A stretch of DNA of 64,000 bases, from assembly GCA_023512835.1 (NCBI GenBank), contig CM042087.1, positions 43,890,017-43,954,016 on the forward strand, written 5' to 3'. How positions within the stretch are numbered: position 1 is the stretch's first letter; every line of letters starts with the position of its first letter. Of this stretch, positions 45,853-57,000 are shown piece by piece. A program made the translations under genes and the position numbers. The stretch is from Taxillus chinensis. Taxonomy: Eukaryota > Streptophyta > Magnoliopsida > Santalales > Loranthaceae. The notes under the pieces were generated by a model. The model had not been told where the DNA came from, made no database searches, and saw nothing but the letters and a program-made list of their open reading frames with translations.

Positions 45853-46740
45853 AAAAAAAATAGCAGACAGTATCTCCTCATAGAGTAAACTAGAATTTTA
45901 TTAAGGTTCAAACTTTTATCACTACTATCAATAATTTATAAAAAAAAAATGTCATCAAATTAAATGCTTAATTGATTGAGCGAACACGATATGCTTGTAG
46001 CATATTTTATTTTATTTTTGTTTTGGATTTAAACGGATTGTTTGGAGAGAGATAGACGGCTTTTCTGTGGTCCAAGCGTAAACTGACTATTTCGGTTATA
46101 TGGCATTATTGTTTAAGCCCAACCAACTCCAGACTTATGAAACAATTGTCAACCATATATTAAGCTGCAGCTTTTTATTATGATCCACTACATCATACTA
46201 GTTACTTGTCGGCATACCTGCATTGTGTGTGTATGTGTGTATAACAACTAAATGGTGCATGCATGCATGTGATATACTTTAATTTGATTGAATCATTGAT
46301 TTTTTTAAGTGGTTCATATTATACGTGTTTGTGTGTACGTGTGTATATAGTATATACATATATTGTTGACCACTTATAAGGATGTTGTCATACGGTGGTG
46401 ACGCGGGTCTTAATTGGTTTTGATTGCTGGTTTGGGTGGTGGATAGAAAGACACATCGAGTTTGGGATGCATGCATGGTCACCCGCGGAGCGATGGAGGA
46501 GCAACGAGGGCGCCGCTGGTAAATGAATGTCAATTCTGAAAACAACTCTAAAATGAATAAATAAATAATATATATATATTCAATTTGACTGAAAATAGTT
46601 TTAAATATAATTTCTTAAAATGACTATTTTGCCCTAAACTGCGGTCACTGATTACCTATTCCAATTACCACCGACCATATGAAATTTAAATTAAAACTGA
46701 AAAAAAAATTGACGTAGGAAGGGGCTGTGTAGTAGCCAAA
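45853..46740. other. Spacer upstream of Nudix gene
   Basis: AT-rich promoter-side sequence, with GT/TA dinucleotide tracts at 46220-46240 and 46330-46365. A minus-strand 88-residue frame (46279-46545) is not recognised. Confidence 0.5.
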
Positions 46741-46744
46741 CAGG

Positions 46745-46751
46745 TATAAAT
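46745..46751 (+). promoter_or_regulatory. TATA box of Nudix gene
   Basis: TATAAAT in 'caggtataaatggcc', upstream of a CT-rich leader and 282 bp before the ATG. Confidence 0.6.
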
Positions 46752-46788
46752 GGCCTATCAACATGTCCATCCTTTCACAATCACAAAA

Positions 46789-46935
<147 letters not shown>

Positions 46936-47026
46936 AAGCCTATCCCATCAACGCAACTAATATTACCCCCTCAATTCAAACACCCAACACCCTAGTTGGT
47001 TTTTGGTTGAAAATCTGGGGGGAAAA

Positions 47027-48268
47027 ATGGTCTGCTTGGTTTCTAGAGCCGGGAGGCAACTTCAGCGATATAACATGGGTCGCCGCCAAGTCGTTGGGTG
47101 TGTGTGTGTTTTTCTTTTCTCTGATTTATGGAGCTTCTTTTTAACCCCCTATTTATCTTATCAACTCAAAGGCCCAAATTATACAAGGCAGGAAAAAACA
47201 GGTGGTGAGGGAGCTATTGGTATATTAATGTGAAATTTGTTGTATTTTTTTTTTATGCAGGTGCATTCCATACAGGCTCAAAAGGGGCGGTGGGAGCCTT
47301 TCCAATAATGAATTGGAAGTGGAAGTTCTTGTAATCAGTTCAAAAAAAGGTCAAGGATTGATGTTTCCTAAGGTACTGTACTAGCTACCCTCCTCACCTA
47401 AACCTTGAAGAAGGGGGAGAAGTGAAATTACATCATATATAAACACACTTTCTGCTTGCATTTTTTTTTTCACAGTTCCATCATTTGTTATTTTTCTTCT
47501 TGATCAAGGCTCTATTGTTACACTGGAAAATTTCAGGGAGGATGGGAGCTTGATGAATCTGTCGAAGAGGCTGCGTTGAGGGAGTCACTTGAAGAAGCTG
47601 GTGTTTGTGGCAATGTCGAGGTTGTTACTGATTTCCATTGTTATTAACTGATTCGTTTTTATTTGTTAATGATTTTGTTTTCTGGGAATCGTGTTGATGT
47701 GATCAAGTTTATACGAATGCAGCGTGGATTGGGCAAATGGAATTTCAGGAGTAAAAGGCATGGCTCAACTTATGAAGGGTTCATGTTCCCTCTGAAAGTC
47801 AAGGAGGAGCTGGATTCCTGGCCTGAAGAACATTTCAGGCGAAGAATATGGGTATGCTATATACACTGCATACCAGCTTTTTCCATTATGTTATTTCTAC
47901 ACCACAACATATATATGCGTCTATTGTTGCAATTTAATTAGTGATATGGGTTCAGCTAAAGTCTCGTGAGTAGGGGACCTTTATTTCTCTAGAGGGGCCA
48001 ATTTGGTGATGATGAGTAACACATTCTGAAGTTAGATACGGTTGCATTGTTTGTGTAGATGACAGTAGAGGAAGCTCGAGAAGTATGTCAGCATTGGTGG
48101 ATGAAGGAAGCTCTGGACATCTTCTTTCAGAGGTTGAAGCCTGAGCTTTCATGCCTGCGGGAGGAAGAACCTGTCGCAGTTCATCCATGTTCTCTGAACG
48201 AGGTTGAAGCTGCCGTTGAAACCACTAACTGTTTTGCATGGAAATTACTCACGCCTCGTGATTCATAA
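47027..48268 (+). CDS. Nudix hydrolase (plant NUDT12/13/16/17/18 type)
   Basis: Exons 47027-47097, 47261-47372, 47537-47620, 47723-47851 and 48059-48268 join to 606 nt, 201 residues; all introns are GT-AG. Nudix enzymes hydrolyse nucleoside diphosphates linked to another moiety; relatives act on diadenosine polyphosphates or diphosphoinositol polyphosphates. The start MVCLVSRAGRQLQRY and 'RQVVGC' are typical of this plant group. The Nudix box G-x5-E-x7-RE-x2-EE-x-G-V spans residues 62-84 (GGWELDES...RESLEEAGV). It is followed by YEGFMFPLKVKEELDSWPEE and WWMKEALD. The C-terminus is about 30 residues longer than the core and unremarkable. No organelle targeting is obvious. Intron 1 begins inside a GT repeat (GTGTGTGTGT), so the exact donor could slip. 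AATAAA lies 33 bp after the stop. Confidence 0.95.
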
Positions 48269-48880
48269 CTTCATCTTTGAATCTTTGAATTGTTATTAAA
48301 AAATAAAGTCGTTGGAGAAAGGGTCAGGGAAAGTTTTCTGGCTTATGGATAATGTGAATTAGTCACGTGAGATTTTGATTTGACAGCATTTTTTTTTGGG
48401 TTATAAATCTTCAACATTCTCTCCTAATTTGTATATTAGTTTTTCGTTAGGGAATTAGAAAAATGGGCATAAAAATGCCATGTTCTAATTCTCCACATAT
48501 TTTTTTTCTCTAGAGTGATGAAATCAACTCACCTGCATTTCAACTATTCATCCAAATTTAAAACGTGTTGCATATAAGTCCAATTAATTAAATATATTTA
48601 ATAAATTAAAAACTTTATTCGAACGTAATTAGTACAAAAACTTTATTCGAACGTGATTAAAAAAATTAATATTAATCAAATAATAATAAATATATTTCTG
48701 TGAAATTTATTTGCACAAAATACCAGTATATATTATTATTCTTTAATAAATAACTCAAAATATATTCAATTAAATTAAACTTTAAACATATATTCAATAA
48801 TAAATTTAATTGGAGCTGTGATAAATGTGTATTATTAGTCGGGTATTATTTCTAATTCGTGATATCAATAGTATTACCCC
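48269..48880. other. 3' region and AT-rich spacer
   Basis: AATAAA at 48302 is a plausible poly-A signal for the Nudix gene. Beyond it only AT-rich DNA with a short tandem phrase ('aactttattcgaacgt' at about 48609 and 48639). Confidence 0.6.
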
Positions 48881-48884
48881 ATTA

Positions 48885-49818
48885 GAGTATCTCCAATGCA
48901 TTAGTAATAGCAATAGGTATAGTAAAATATAGCTAAATTTGGACTCCAATGATTTAGGTAAACCATTAGCAAAAGCAAAAACAAAAGCTATAGCTGATCC
49001 TGCCATGTCAGCAAATAAGCAGAAATTCCAATCTCGTCCTTGCATCAGCGTTCCCGTCCATTCCCCACTTCCTTGTCGCACACCCCCCTGCGTTCCCCTC
49101 GTCTCGATCCGTCTTCCTCCCCCGTCCCCGTCTCCATCCCTCCCCCTCGCCCGTCCCTGTATCCATTCCTCCCCCTTGCCCATCACTGTCTCGCTCCCTC
49201 TCTCGTCTTCGGGGCTGCCTGTCCCTCTCCCTCTCCCCTCCGCGTCTCCGATCCTTCCCCCTCCACCATCCTCTCCATCCCTCCCCGTCGCTCGTCCCTA
49301 TCTCGCTCTCTCTCCCGTGTCCGGCGTCAACTTCCGAGCCCCCTTTTCTACCTCGGTGATTTTCATGCTATCGCGGTCTTGACGAAGCCTCGTAACACGA
49401 TGATGGGCTCAGCGGAGATGGGTTTGGGGTCGGGAGGTGGCGGCGGCAGTGGCGCAGTCTCTGATGGTAGTCATGTTGTGGGACGAAGGGCGAGCCGATG
49501 ATGGCAACAACGATGACGATGGTCGGCTCAAGCTAAAGGGTGTGGATCGGGAGGGGCAACACAGCGCAGATCTAGCATCTTCTGGTCGTCTTGTTGTTGT
49601 TGTTTCTGCTGTTCAACACAATCTCAAACGAAAAACCCTAAGACGTTGGCTTTCTCTTGGCATCGGGAACATGTATGATAGGGGTAGATTGGGAAAATTA
49701 TTTATTAAGCAAAAAAATAGATGTTATACCATTGGAGTGTCATTAGGTAAAACCTTACTGTAGTAACCTAAATATGAATTTAGCTAATTAAATTTAACTA
49801 GAATGATTAGAGATGCTC
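48885..49818. mobile_element. PIF/Harbinger-like non-autonomous element
   Basis: Left end 'gagtatctccaatgcattag' (48885) is matched, inverted, by the right end at 49801-49818 (rc 'gagcatctctaatcattc'). The trinucleotide TTA flanks both sides (48882-48884 and 49819-49821), as PIF/Harbinger insertions leave. Subterminal 'actccaatg' words are also inverted (near 48934 and 49735). The interior is about 450 bp of C-rich sequence whose long open frames (147-153 residues, Pro/Ser-rich) are compositional, and no transposase is present. Confidence 0.75.
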
Positions 49819-49821
49819 TTA

Positions 49822-50955
49822 CTCAATAAGCTATACTCTATGATTGGATTTCATTCTAGTAAGAAATTCATGAAAAAATTATAAATATGTTGTTGCCTAA
49901 AGGCTGCCTCTTGATTAATTTTAGTTTTTTTAAAAAACTATATCTAGTAGGGGTATACATGCATCTATCCGCTCAACCCGTTCTATATGCATGACACAAC
50001 CTGAATCTATCTGTTATCCGTGAATAAAAATTATTTTATGGTGAGTTGAGTCGGTTGGTAAAAATACTTAAACCCGCTACTAACCTGATCTGCCGCACTC
50101 TATTATAAAAATATAGTAAATCTTATCATTTATCTATAAACATTAGTTCATTACCGTCTCTCCCATTGTGAAAGGTGAGAGTTATGTAGTGTGACGCCTA
50201 TGATTGTGAGTTTGTAATATTGCGATCCATAAATCTTATATCTTTACTTATTTGTGATTGTAAATACATAGTGAATAAAATAATATATTTTTAATTATAA
50301 TTATCTTATATTTTATATATTTAATTTTTAAATATATATTATTTAATTATATACTGATAAATAACGATTGACACTCGCTAACCTGTCATACCCACCAATT
50401 AGCACCCCTACATAGAAAATTTAACAAACCCAATTATTAAAATTGATCGATTGAGAAAATATATTCAATACGACCCCACACGCATGCACACCCCTAATAT
50501 CTCATACGTGAAAGCGTGTTTTGAAATTCCTCATTTGATTCCGTGGGATTTGAAATAAAGCAATTAATTAATGAATGATTAAATGTTTGACTCCGTTTTA
50601 TCAGGAATCACGTGGATTGGAGTTTCCTTATTCATACAATGTTTGATATATTTATTTTTAAAAATAAAATAACACCATATTCAAATTTTAATTTATATAA
50701 AATAATTATATTTAACTATTTTTTAAAAAAATATTTTGCCTCCTATCAAATATAAATATTTTTAAAATTTAAAATTTTTAAATTTAATAAAAACTTAAAT
50801 TATAAAATAAAAAAGTAAAATAAAACGCGATTTAATTTGCTATTTGCTCCTGCCTGCTGGCCTGGGCAGCTTAAAGGAATCGAATCCGACAACTGGTCCG
50901 AGGTCTCCCTCTGACTCCGTCCTCCGTCTTTGATATTTTATTACTTGATTGATCG
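49822..50955. other. AT-rich spacer upstream of PUX2
   Basis: No gene recognised. Short low-complexity tracts only; sequence becomes mixed-composition near 50840 where the PUX2 promoter should lie. No clear TATA box. Confidence 0.5.
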
Positions 50956-51023
50956 GGGGTGGGAACTGGGAAGCAACAACAACAACCAAAACTAATTTGC
51001 CTCCAATTGTTACACACGCGCTC

Positions 51024-51027
<4 letters not shown>

Positions 51028-51070
<43 letters not shown>
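51028..51070. repeat. (GA)n tract in the PUX2 5' leader
   Basis: About 20 GA units running right up to the PUX2 start codon at 51070. Confidence 0.95.
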
Positions 51071-51074
<4 letters not shown>

Positions 51075-54000
51075 TGACGTTAAGGACAAGGTGAAGGGTT
51101 TCATGAAAAAAGTCAACAACCCCTTCTCTTCTTCGTCTTCGTCTTCATCTTCATCTTCATCTTCATCTTCATTTTCGTCTGCTAAATTCAAAGGCCAAGG
51201 CCGAGTCCTGGGCTCCTCCCCTTCCTCCATCGGACCTTCCAATTCCAATCTTGCCTCACCACCCGTCCGTTCTAATAACAACAACAACAAGCCTTTGCCT
51301 CCTCAGGCTCAAACCACCGCGCCCGATTCAAGCTCGGACTGCCCCCGCCAGGTCCAGGTCCAACCCAACAGCCCTCTCACTACACACTCCAACCCCGCCC
51401 ATCACGCCTTCGATCCCTTCGCTTCTTTCATCACTTCCGGTAAAAGGACCGCTACCGGTTATTCCCCCGATGTGTTTGAATGCCCCATTTGTGGCGCTGC
51501 GTTCGGGTCCGAAGATGCCGTCTCCATTCACGTGGAGACTTGCCTCAGCGCCACCCATAGGTCTGGTTCCGCCCCTGGAGAGGATGGCATTCCCAATGCC
51601 CAGGACATTCCTGGCTCGCCGGGAGAGCTTGAGGCCCGCGTTGGTGCCTTCCTTTCAGGGAACCCGCCAAAGGGATCGGTGGAGGTTGTCCTCAAGCTGT
51701 TGAGGAATATAGTTAGCGGACCCGATAATGTCAGGTTCCGCAGGGTTCGCATGAGCAACCCGAAAATCCGGGAGGCCGTTGGAGAGGTTGCTGGATGTGT
51801 GCAACTGTTGGAGCATGTTGGCTTTCAAATCAGAGAGGAGGATGGGGAGATGTGGGCAGTGATGGAAGCGCCCACCCAGGAGGGAATCGTTTTGATTAAT
51901 AAGGCCGTATCGTTGCTTGAACCGCCACCTCTAGTAGAGGATGTGCCTTGTGCACCTTCGGCTTCGGTAGAAGAACCAATTAAGCCAAAGAATGTTGACA
52001 GGCAGGTATATGAATATCACTTTTCTATGGGGTCCCCAAAACAAGATGTAGTTGCTACTTGTGCTGTTTTCTTTGCTGTTGGTAGAGAGATATTATCTTA
52101 TCATTGTTGGTCTAGTTATGATTTAAAAAAAAAAAAACTTTTCTGGAGTTAGTTATTGAATCCTTAGAAATGTGATGATGTTTCCTACCAACATAGGGTT
52201 TGTACTGAGCTTCGGTGTTGAGTATCTTTGTACTGTTACCATAATTATGAATGAAATCACTAAATCAATTAAGGAAGTTCCGTGATGGATGTTGGTTGTA
52301 CTGCTTATATGGGTGTTACTGGATGAAAGAAAAGAATAGTTGAGATTAATGCTTGTTAAACTTATGGAGATTCATGGTATAGTCCCACCAAGAGGCAAAA
52401 CCAAGACGTTTATCTATCTCAGGAGTGTGTCTTTTAAATTTTATTTATATGAACTGGCTAAGTACATTCACCTTCAAGATATGTTCCACTGATTTTCTGC
52501 CTCTTGTTAGGATGATAAGAAAAAAATTGATAATAGTAGGACCTTTAATTTTCACAAACCTGGCATATACATAATAAACAATCAGGCCAGAGCTTATAAA
52601 TACTAACTAATAATGAAACTAAGTTGGTTTAGCAATCCTTTTTCTATATATAGAATGATGAAGTTTTATCACGTTAGATGGGAGGAGAGAAATGAGAGAA
52701 CAAGAAACTGAAAGTCTCATACATACAAGGGTGCAATGGGAGGGTAATAAATCCTCCAAAGGGCAAATCCGGTGCATGAAGTTCTCACTATGCATGGAGA
52801 AAGAGGTGACCTCAGGTCACAATATAGTAACTCTACCGTTACGTCAAAGTTTTCGTTTCCTCCCAACAAGTGCAAAAAATAAAAAAATAAAAACAACCAC
52901 CAAAGCATCTTCCTTCTTTTATGCTTCTTTTGATTCATTTGTTGCTGCCTTTTCTCTGTCGTTGGAGAGCAGTAGTGTGCTTTAGTTCAGCATATGTCAA
53001 ATGTTTAAGGGGTTTGAACACTCTTGACTCTCCCAAAAGGAAGGTTCTTTGGTATGCTTTTGTGTTTGTGATCATTTGGGTAGTTAGTCACTTTGTCTTC
53101 ATTTTGATGAAGTGATCCTATTTTCTGGCCTCTTCTCATCAATTTTCATAGAGATTTGGTGGTTGCTGTGTTTAGAACTCTTTAGAGGGAAAGAAAATTC
53201 TAACATTAAAAGCAAGAACAGAATAATAAAAGTAAAAGACCTAGACATACACTCCCTTTGGTGGAAAGCTTCAAGAGAGGTTTTAGGGAATTATTGGACA
53301 GTTACTTTTTTAAAATAGAATAATGAGGGATCAATTTCCTTTTGGGGTACACATTAAATTAAAATTTACAATTATTATACAATTTAAAGGAAAGTTTTGC
53401 TGCCTGGGCGACTGCCTGAGCTCCCCACCTTTGGCTCTGCATCACTTATGAGTTACAACTTTATTGAGTTGGTATGAAAAATCTGAATTACAAGTTTAGT
53501 CAGTATAGGATTGTTGGTCATTCTGTAGCTAGCCCATATGGTCGATGGATGCAAAAGAGCAAATAATTGTGCATTATTAGTTTATTACAAAGTGAAGTGT
53601 GATCAGAAAGCACTTTGTGCATAAATTTCCTCAATGTGAAAAGGGAAACATTGCAAAACAACGATTTGGAAAGACTAGGAACAACAAAGTGTCGAGCTAT
53701 TACTAATTAATATTACAAATCGAGTTTAGCTGAAACTCCTCCATCGGGAAAGACTAGTAACAATTACTTATGGACAGATTTGTGCAAAGGCTTGGTTATT
53801 TATAGTGTAGACCTATCACCTATGAGAACAACAACGAAGAGTGTGAGGTGTTAAGGTCTTGTAGTGCCATAGAGTTCATAATGTCATAAGGTAGACAAAG
53901 AGGACACGAGTTTAGAAGTGTAGAAGATAATACCTTCTTGGATCATTGGATGAGAATGAATGGTGAAGGAGGATCCATATCCAGGGCCTGGTATAGTTGC

Positions 54001-57000
54001 ATATATCATAGTTTTCTTTTCTGTGCTATTTTCTATCCAGGGTTCCAGTTGTTCTAGTTTTATTTTTTATTTTAGCTGAGCGCTCAACTGTTCAGTCTTT
54101 TTCCAGATTATCTGTCTGACAGACTAGTCTAATTTTGTAATCGACCACTTCTGAACATTGTCGTGCTTTGCAAAATTTTAGATCCGGGTCTTCTTTTCTG
54201 TTCCTGAAAGTGTAGCTGCGAAAATTCACTTACCAGATTCATTTTACAACCTTTCACTTGGAGAGCTAAAAAGAGAAGCTGATATGAGGAAGAAAATGAT
54301 TGCTGACTCCCAGCTTTTAATTCCCAAGTCATACAAGGAAAAACAGGCAAAATCTGCCCGAATGAAGTACAAGAAAGCTCTCATCAGGGTGCAATTTCCT
54401 GATGGGGTGGTTCTCCAAGGCGTCTTCTCTCCATATGAATCAACTAGTGCTCTATATGAGGTATGTACTGTAAGCTACATATTCCCTAAATGATATTTAG
54501 AGCTTTTGAAGTTTTAAATTCTAAATGCTTGTGGGGTATGTTTTGTTTTATTAGGATCTTTAATGCAAATGCATGATTACTAGACTTTTAACATGGTTCC
54601 TTCAACACTTTGAAGTGTACTCCCCTCCTATTGCACTGTGTGGCAGCTAAATATGCAACTTTCCAAAAAAGTCATGCCATTTACATTCCATGAAGTTTAT
54701 TTTGGCACATCAATGTTTTTTTTAAACTACATGACTATCTCAACAATAAAAATAGCAATGTTGTGGCTGATATAGGGTTTGTTTGACATGTTTTTTTTTC
54801 TTTTGGATTCCATGACTTTTATCTTTATTGAAGATTAAATTTGGAGTTTAAATTTTGATTTGAATTCAAAATTATAAAAAAAAAATTTTATATGTTTGAT
54901 ACATAGTTTTGGTTTCATAACCAAAATCAGAACTATTTTTTAAAATACTTTTTATTTTAAAATTTAAATAAAGTAAGGTAAAGGAGAGTAAAAAAAATAA
55001 AGTAATAAATTGGGTTTAAAAATATTTTAATCTGAATTTGAATCTAGTTTAGATTAAAAATCAACTGAATATGTGAACTAAAAAAATCATGAAACTTACA
55101 CTTTATTTAAGTTGAGATTTTAATCTTCATTCAAATTTTGTATACTAAACATGTTTTTTTTTTGCCCGTGAGACATTGGGACCCATAATTTTTTAGATTT
55201 GAATTCAGTATCACGATTTCAATTTCTTGTACCAAACACCACTATAATTGTGCTTAAAACTTCAGAGGTATAGGAGACTTTATTAAACTCTGGGAAGAGG
55301 ACAATTCAATTGACAAATGAATAGTTTCATGTTATACTCAATATCAAATGGAAGGTTTAGTCCTCTATAGCTACCTATGTCTACACAACTAATTATATAG
55401 TGTGCATCTTTATTAAATGTATATTAAATCCAAATTAAGTCAAACAAACAAGTTTTAATTTCAATAATAAGAGTCAATTACATGAATGTAGATTGTCAAA
55501 AAGTTTATATTTAATTTTATACATAGATCCTTCTCTCTTTTTTTTATACTTTGAGTGGGTTTTATTTTTCTTTTGTGTAGAGTGTTGTTAATGGCTATTC
55601 TTTTTGATCGGGTTACTGTCTTAGTGTTGTAATTCGTATTTTCGCGCACTTCTTGTGTATATTTTGCATCTAATAAGTTATTCTTACTTATAAAAAAGAA
55701 ACATAGATCTTTCTCTTTCAAATATTACTATCGGCCACAATTTTTTCTTTTAAATCTAGTAATTTCATATCTTTTGTTATCATTTCCATTGAAGTCTTTT
55801 TTTTTTCCTTAATTTTTATCTTATTGGATGTTGTATGTGCATCTTTATTGGATGTTGTACATGGATGGTTAATTTGGTTACCTCACTAGTATTAAATGTA
55901 ATATTACTACTAATAGTTCCACGTCTCGGCCTCTTGCAATCACAATAGCAAATGACACTTCTGCGATAGTCAAGAGAAGTGAGATTTTTCAACTTACATC
56001 ATAGTTGAATTTGACCTCCATTGTCAACTACTCTAAAAAAAATTGTTTTTTTAGTTTCATTCCAAATTCGTTGAGTATAGGCCATGTCATTTTTCTAACC
56101 ATTATTTTGTGTAGAGTCGATAAAAGAGCTTCCAATTCCTTTGAAATAATTTATTTATATATTTGGGAACTATGTCTCCTTGCTTGTGAACTTGACTTCA
56201 AATATTATGTAACCTTTGTGGATGATCATTAAAGCTTGATGTGGATTGTTTTAAGAAAAACTTGATTTGAAGTATTTTCAATATTTTGGGAGTTTTTTTG
56301 TTTGAAATCCAGACTTAGTTTCTCGCCTCAATTAAGTGTTTCTATGGTGATGAAAAATTTACACCTACTTGAAATTTCTATGCTATTATTTCAATTCCAT
56401 GTTTCCATACCTTTTTGGGCAATTGCTGTTTTAATTGTCTGTTACCTCTGATTAATGCTCTTCCTTCTTGATGGTGCAATCTTATTTAGTTTTTTCCCCC
56501 AATTTAGACCTTATTTCCTCTATCTCAAAAAATATAAGGATGAGTGTGTTTTGTTCATGACACTCAGGCTCATGTGTCTAAACTGGATCTAAAGACCCTT
56601 TGATGTCCATTTTTGGTTATACAAGGCATCCGAAAGGTTATTTTTTTTTACTCACCGATTTAGGTTGTTACATTTTTTCTGCTGATGTCATTTTTCATGA
56701 GTTTCATCAATTCCATTCTCAATTTGCCTCGCCCAGTTCTTCCCTAGATGATTTCTTTATCATCCATCCTCATCCTAGCCTATTGGTGAGAAACTTTCCA
56801 CACCTATATCCCTCCCCCCTGACTTGTAGTCTGGTCAAGTGTATCTGTGGAAAAGAACTCTAGAATCTCTGAACCTTGCGAATGAACCTTCTACTAACTC
56901 AACTGATCTTCCTGTATCTTTGTTAACTTTGCTACATCTCCGGCCCCAATACACAGAGGGTTTCTGGTTCTCCATAGAGTAATGAGCCTGGTGCTCACCA

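Noticed and set aside
48939..49501. Two long Pro/Ser-rich frames in the Harbinger-like element
   Set aside because: C-rich low-complexity sequence open in more than one frame; no domain.
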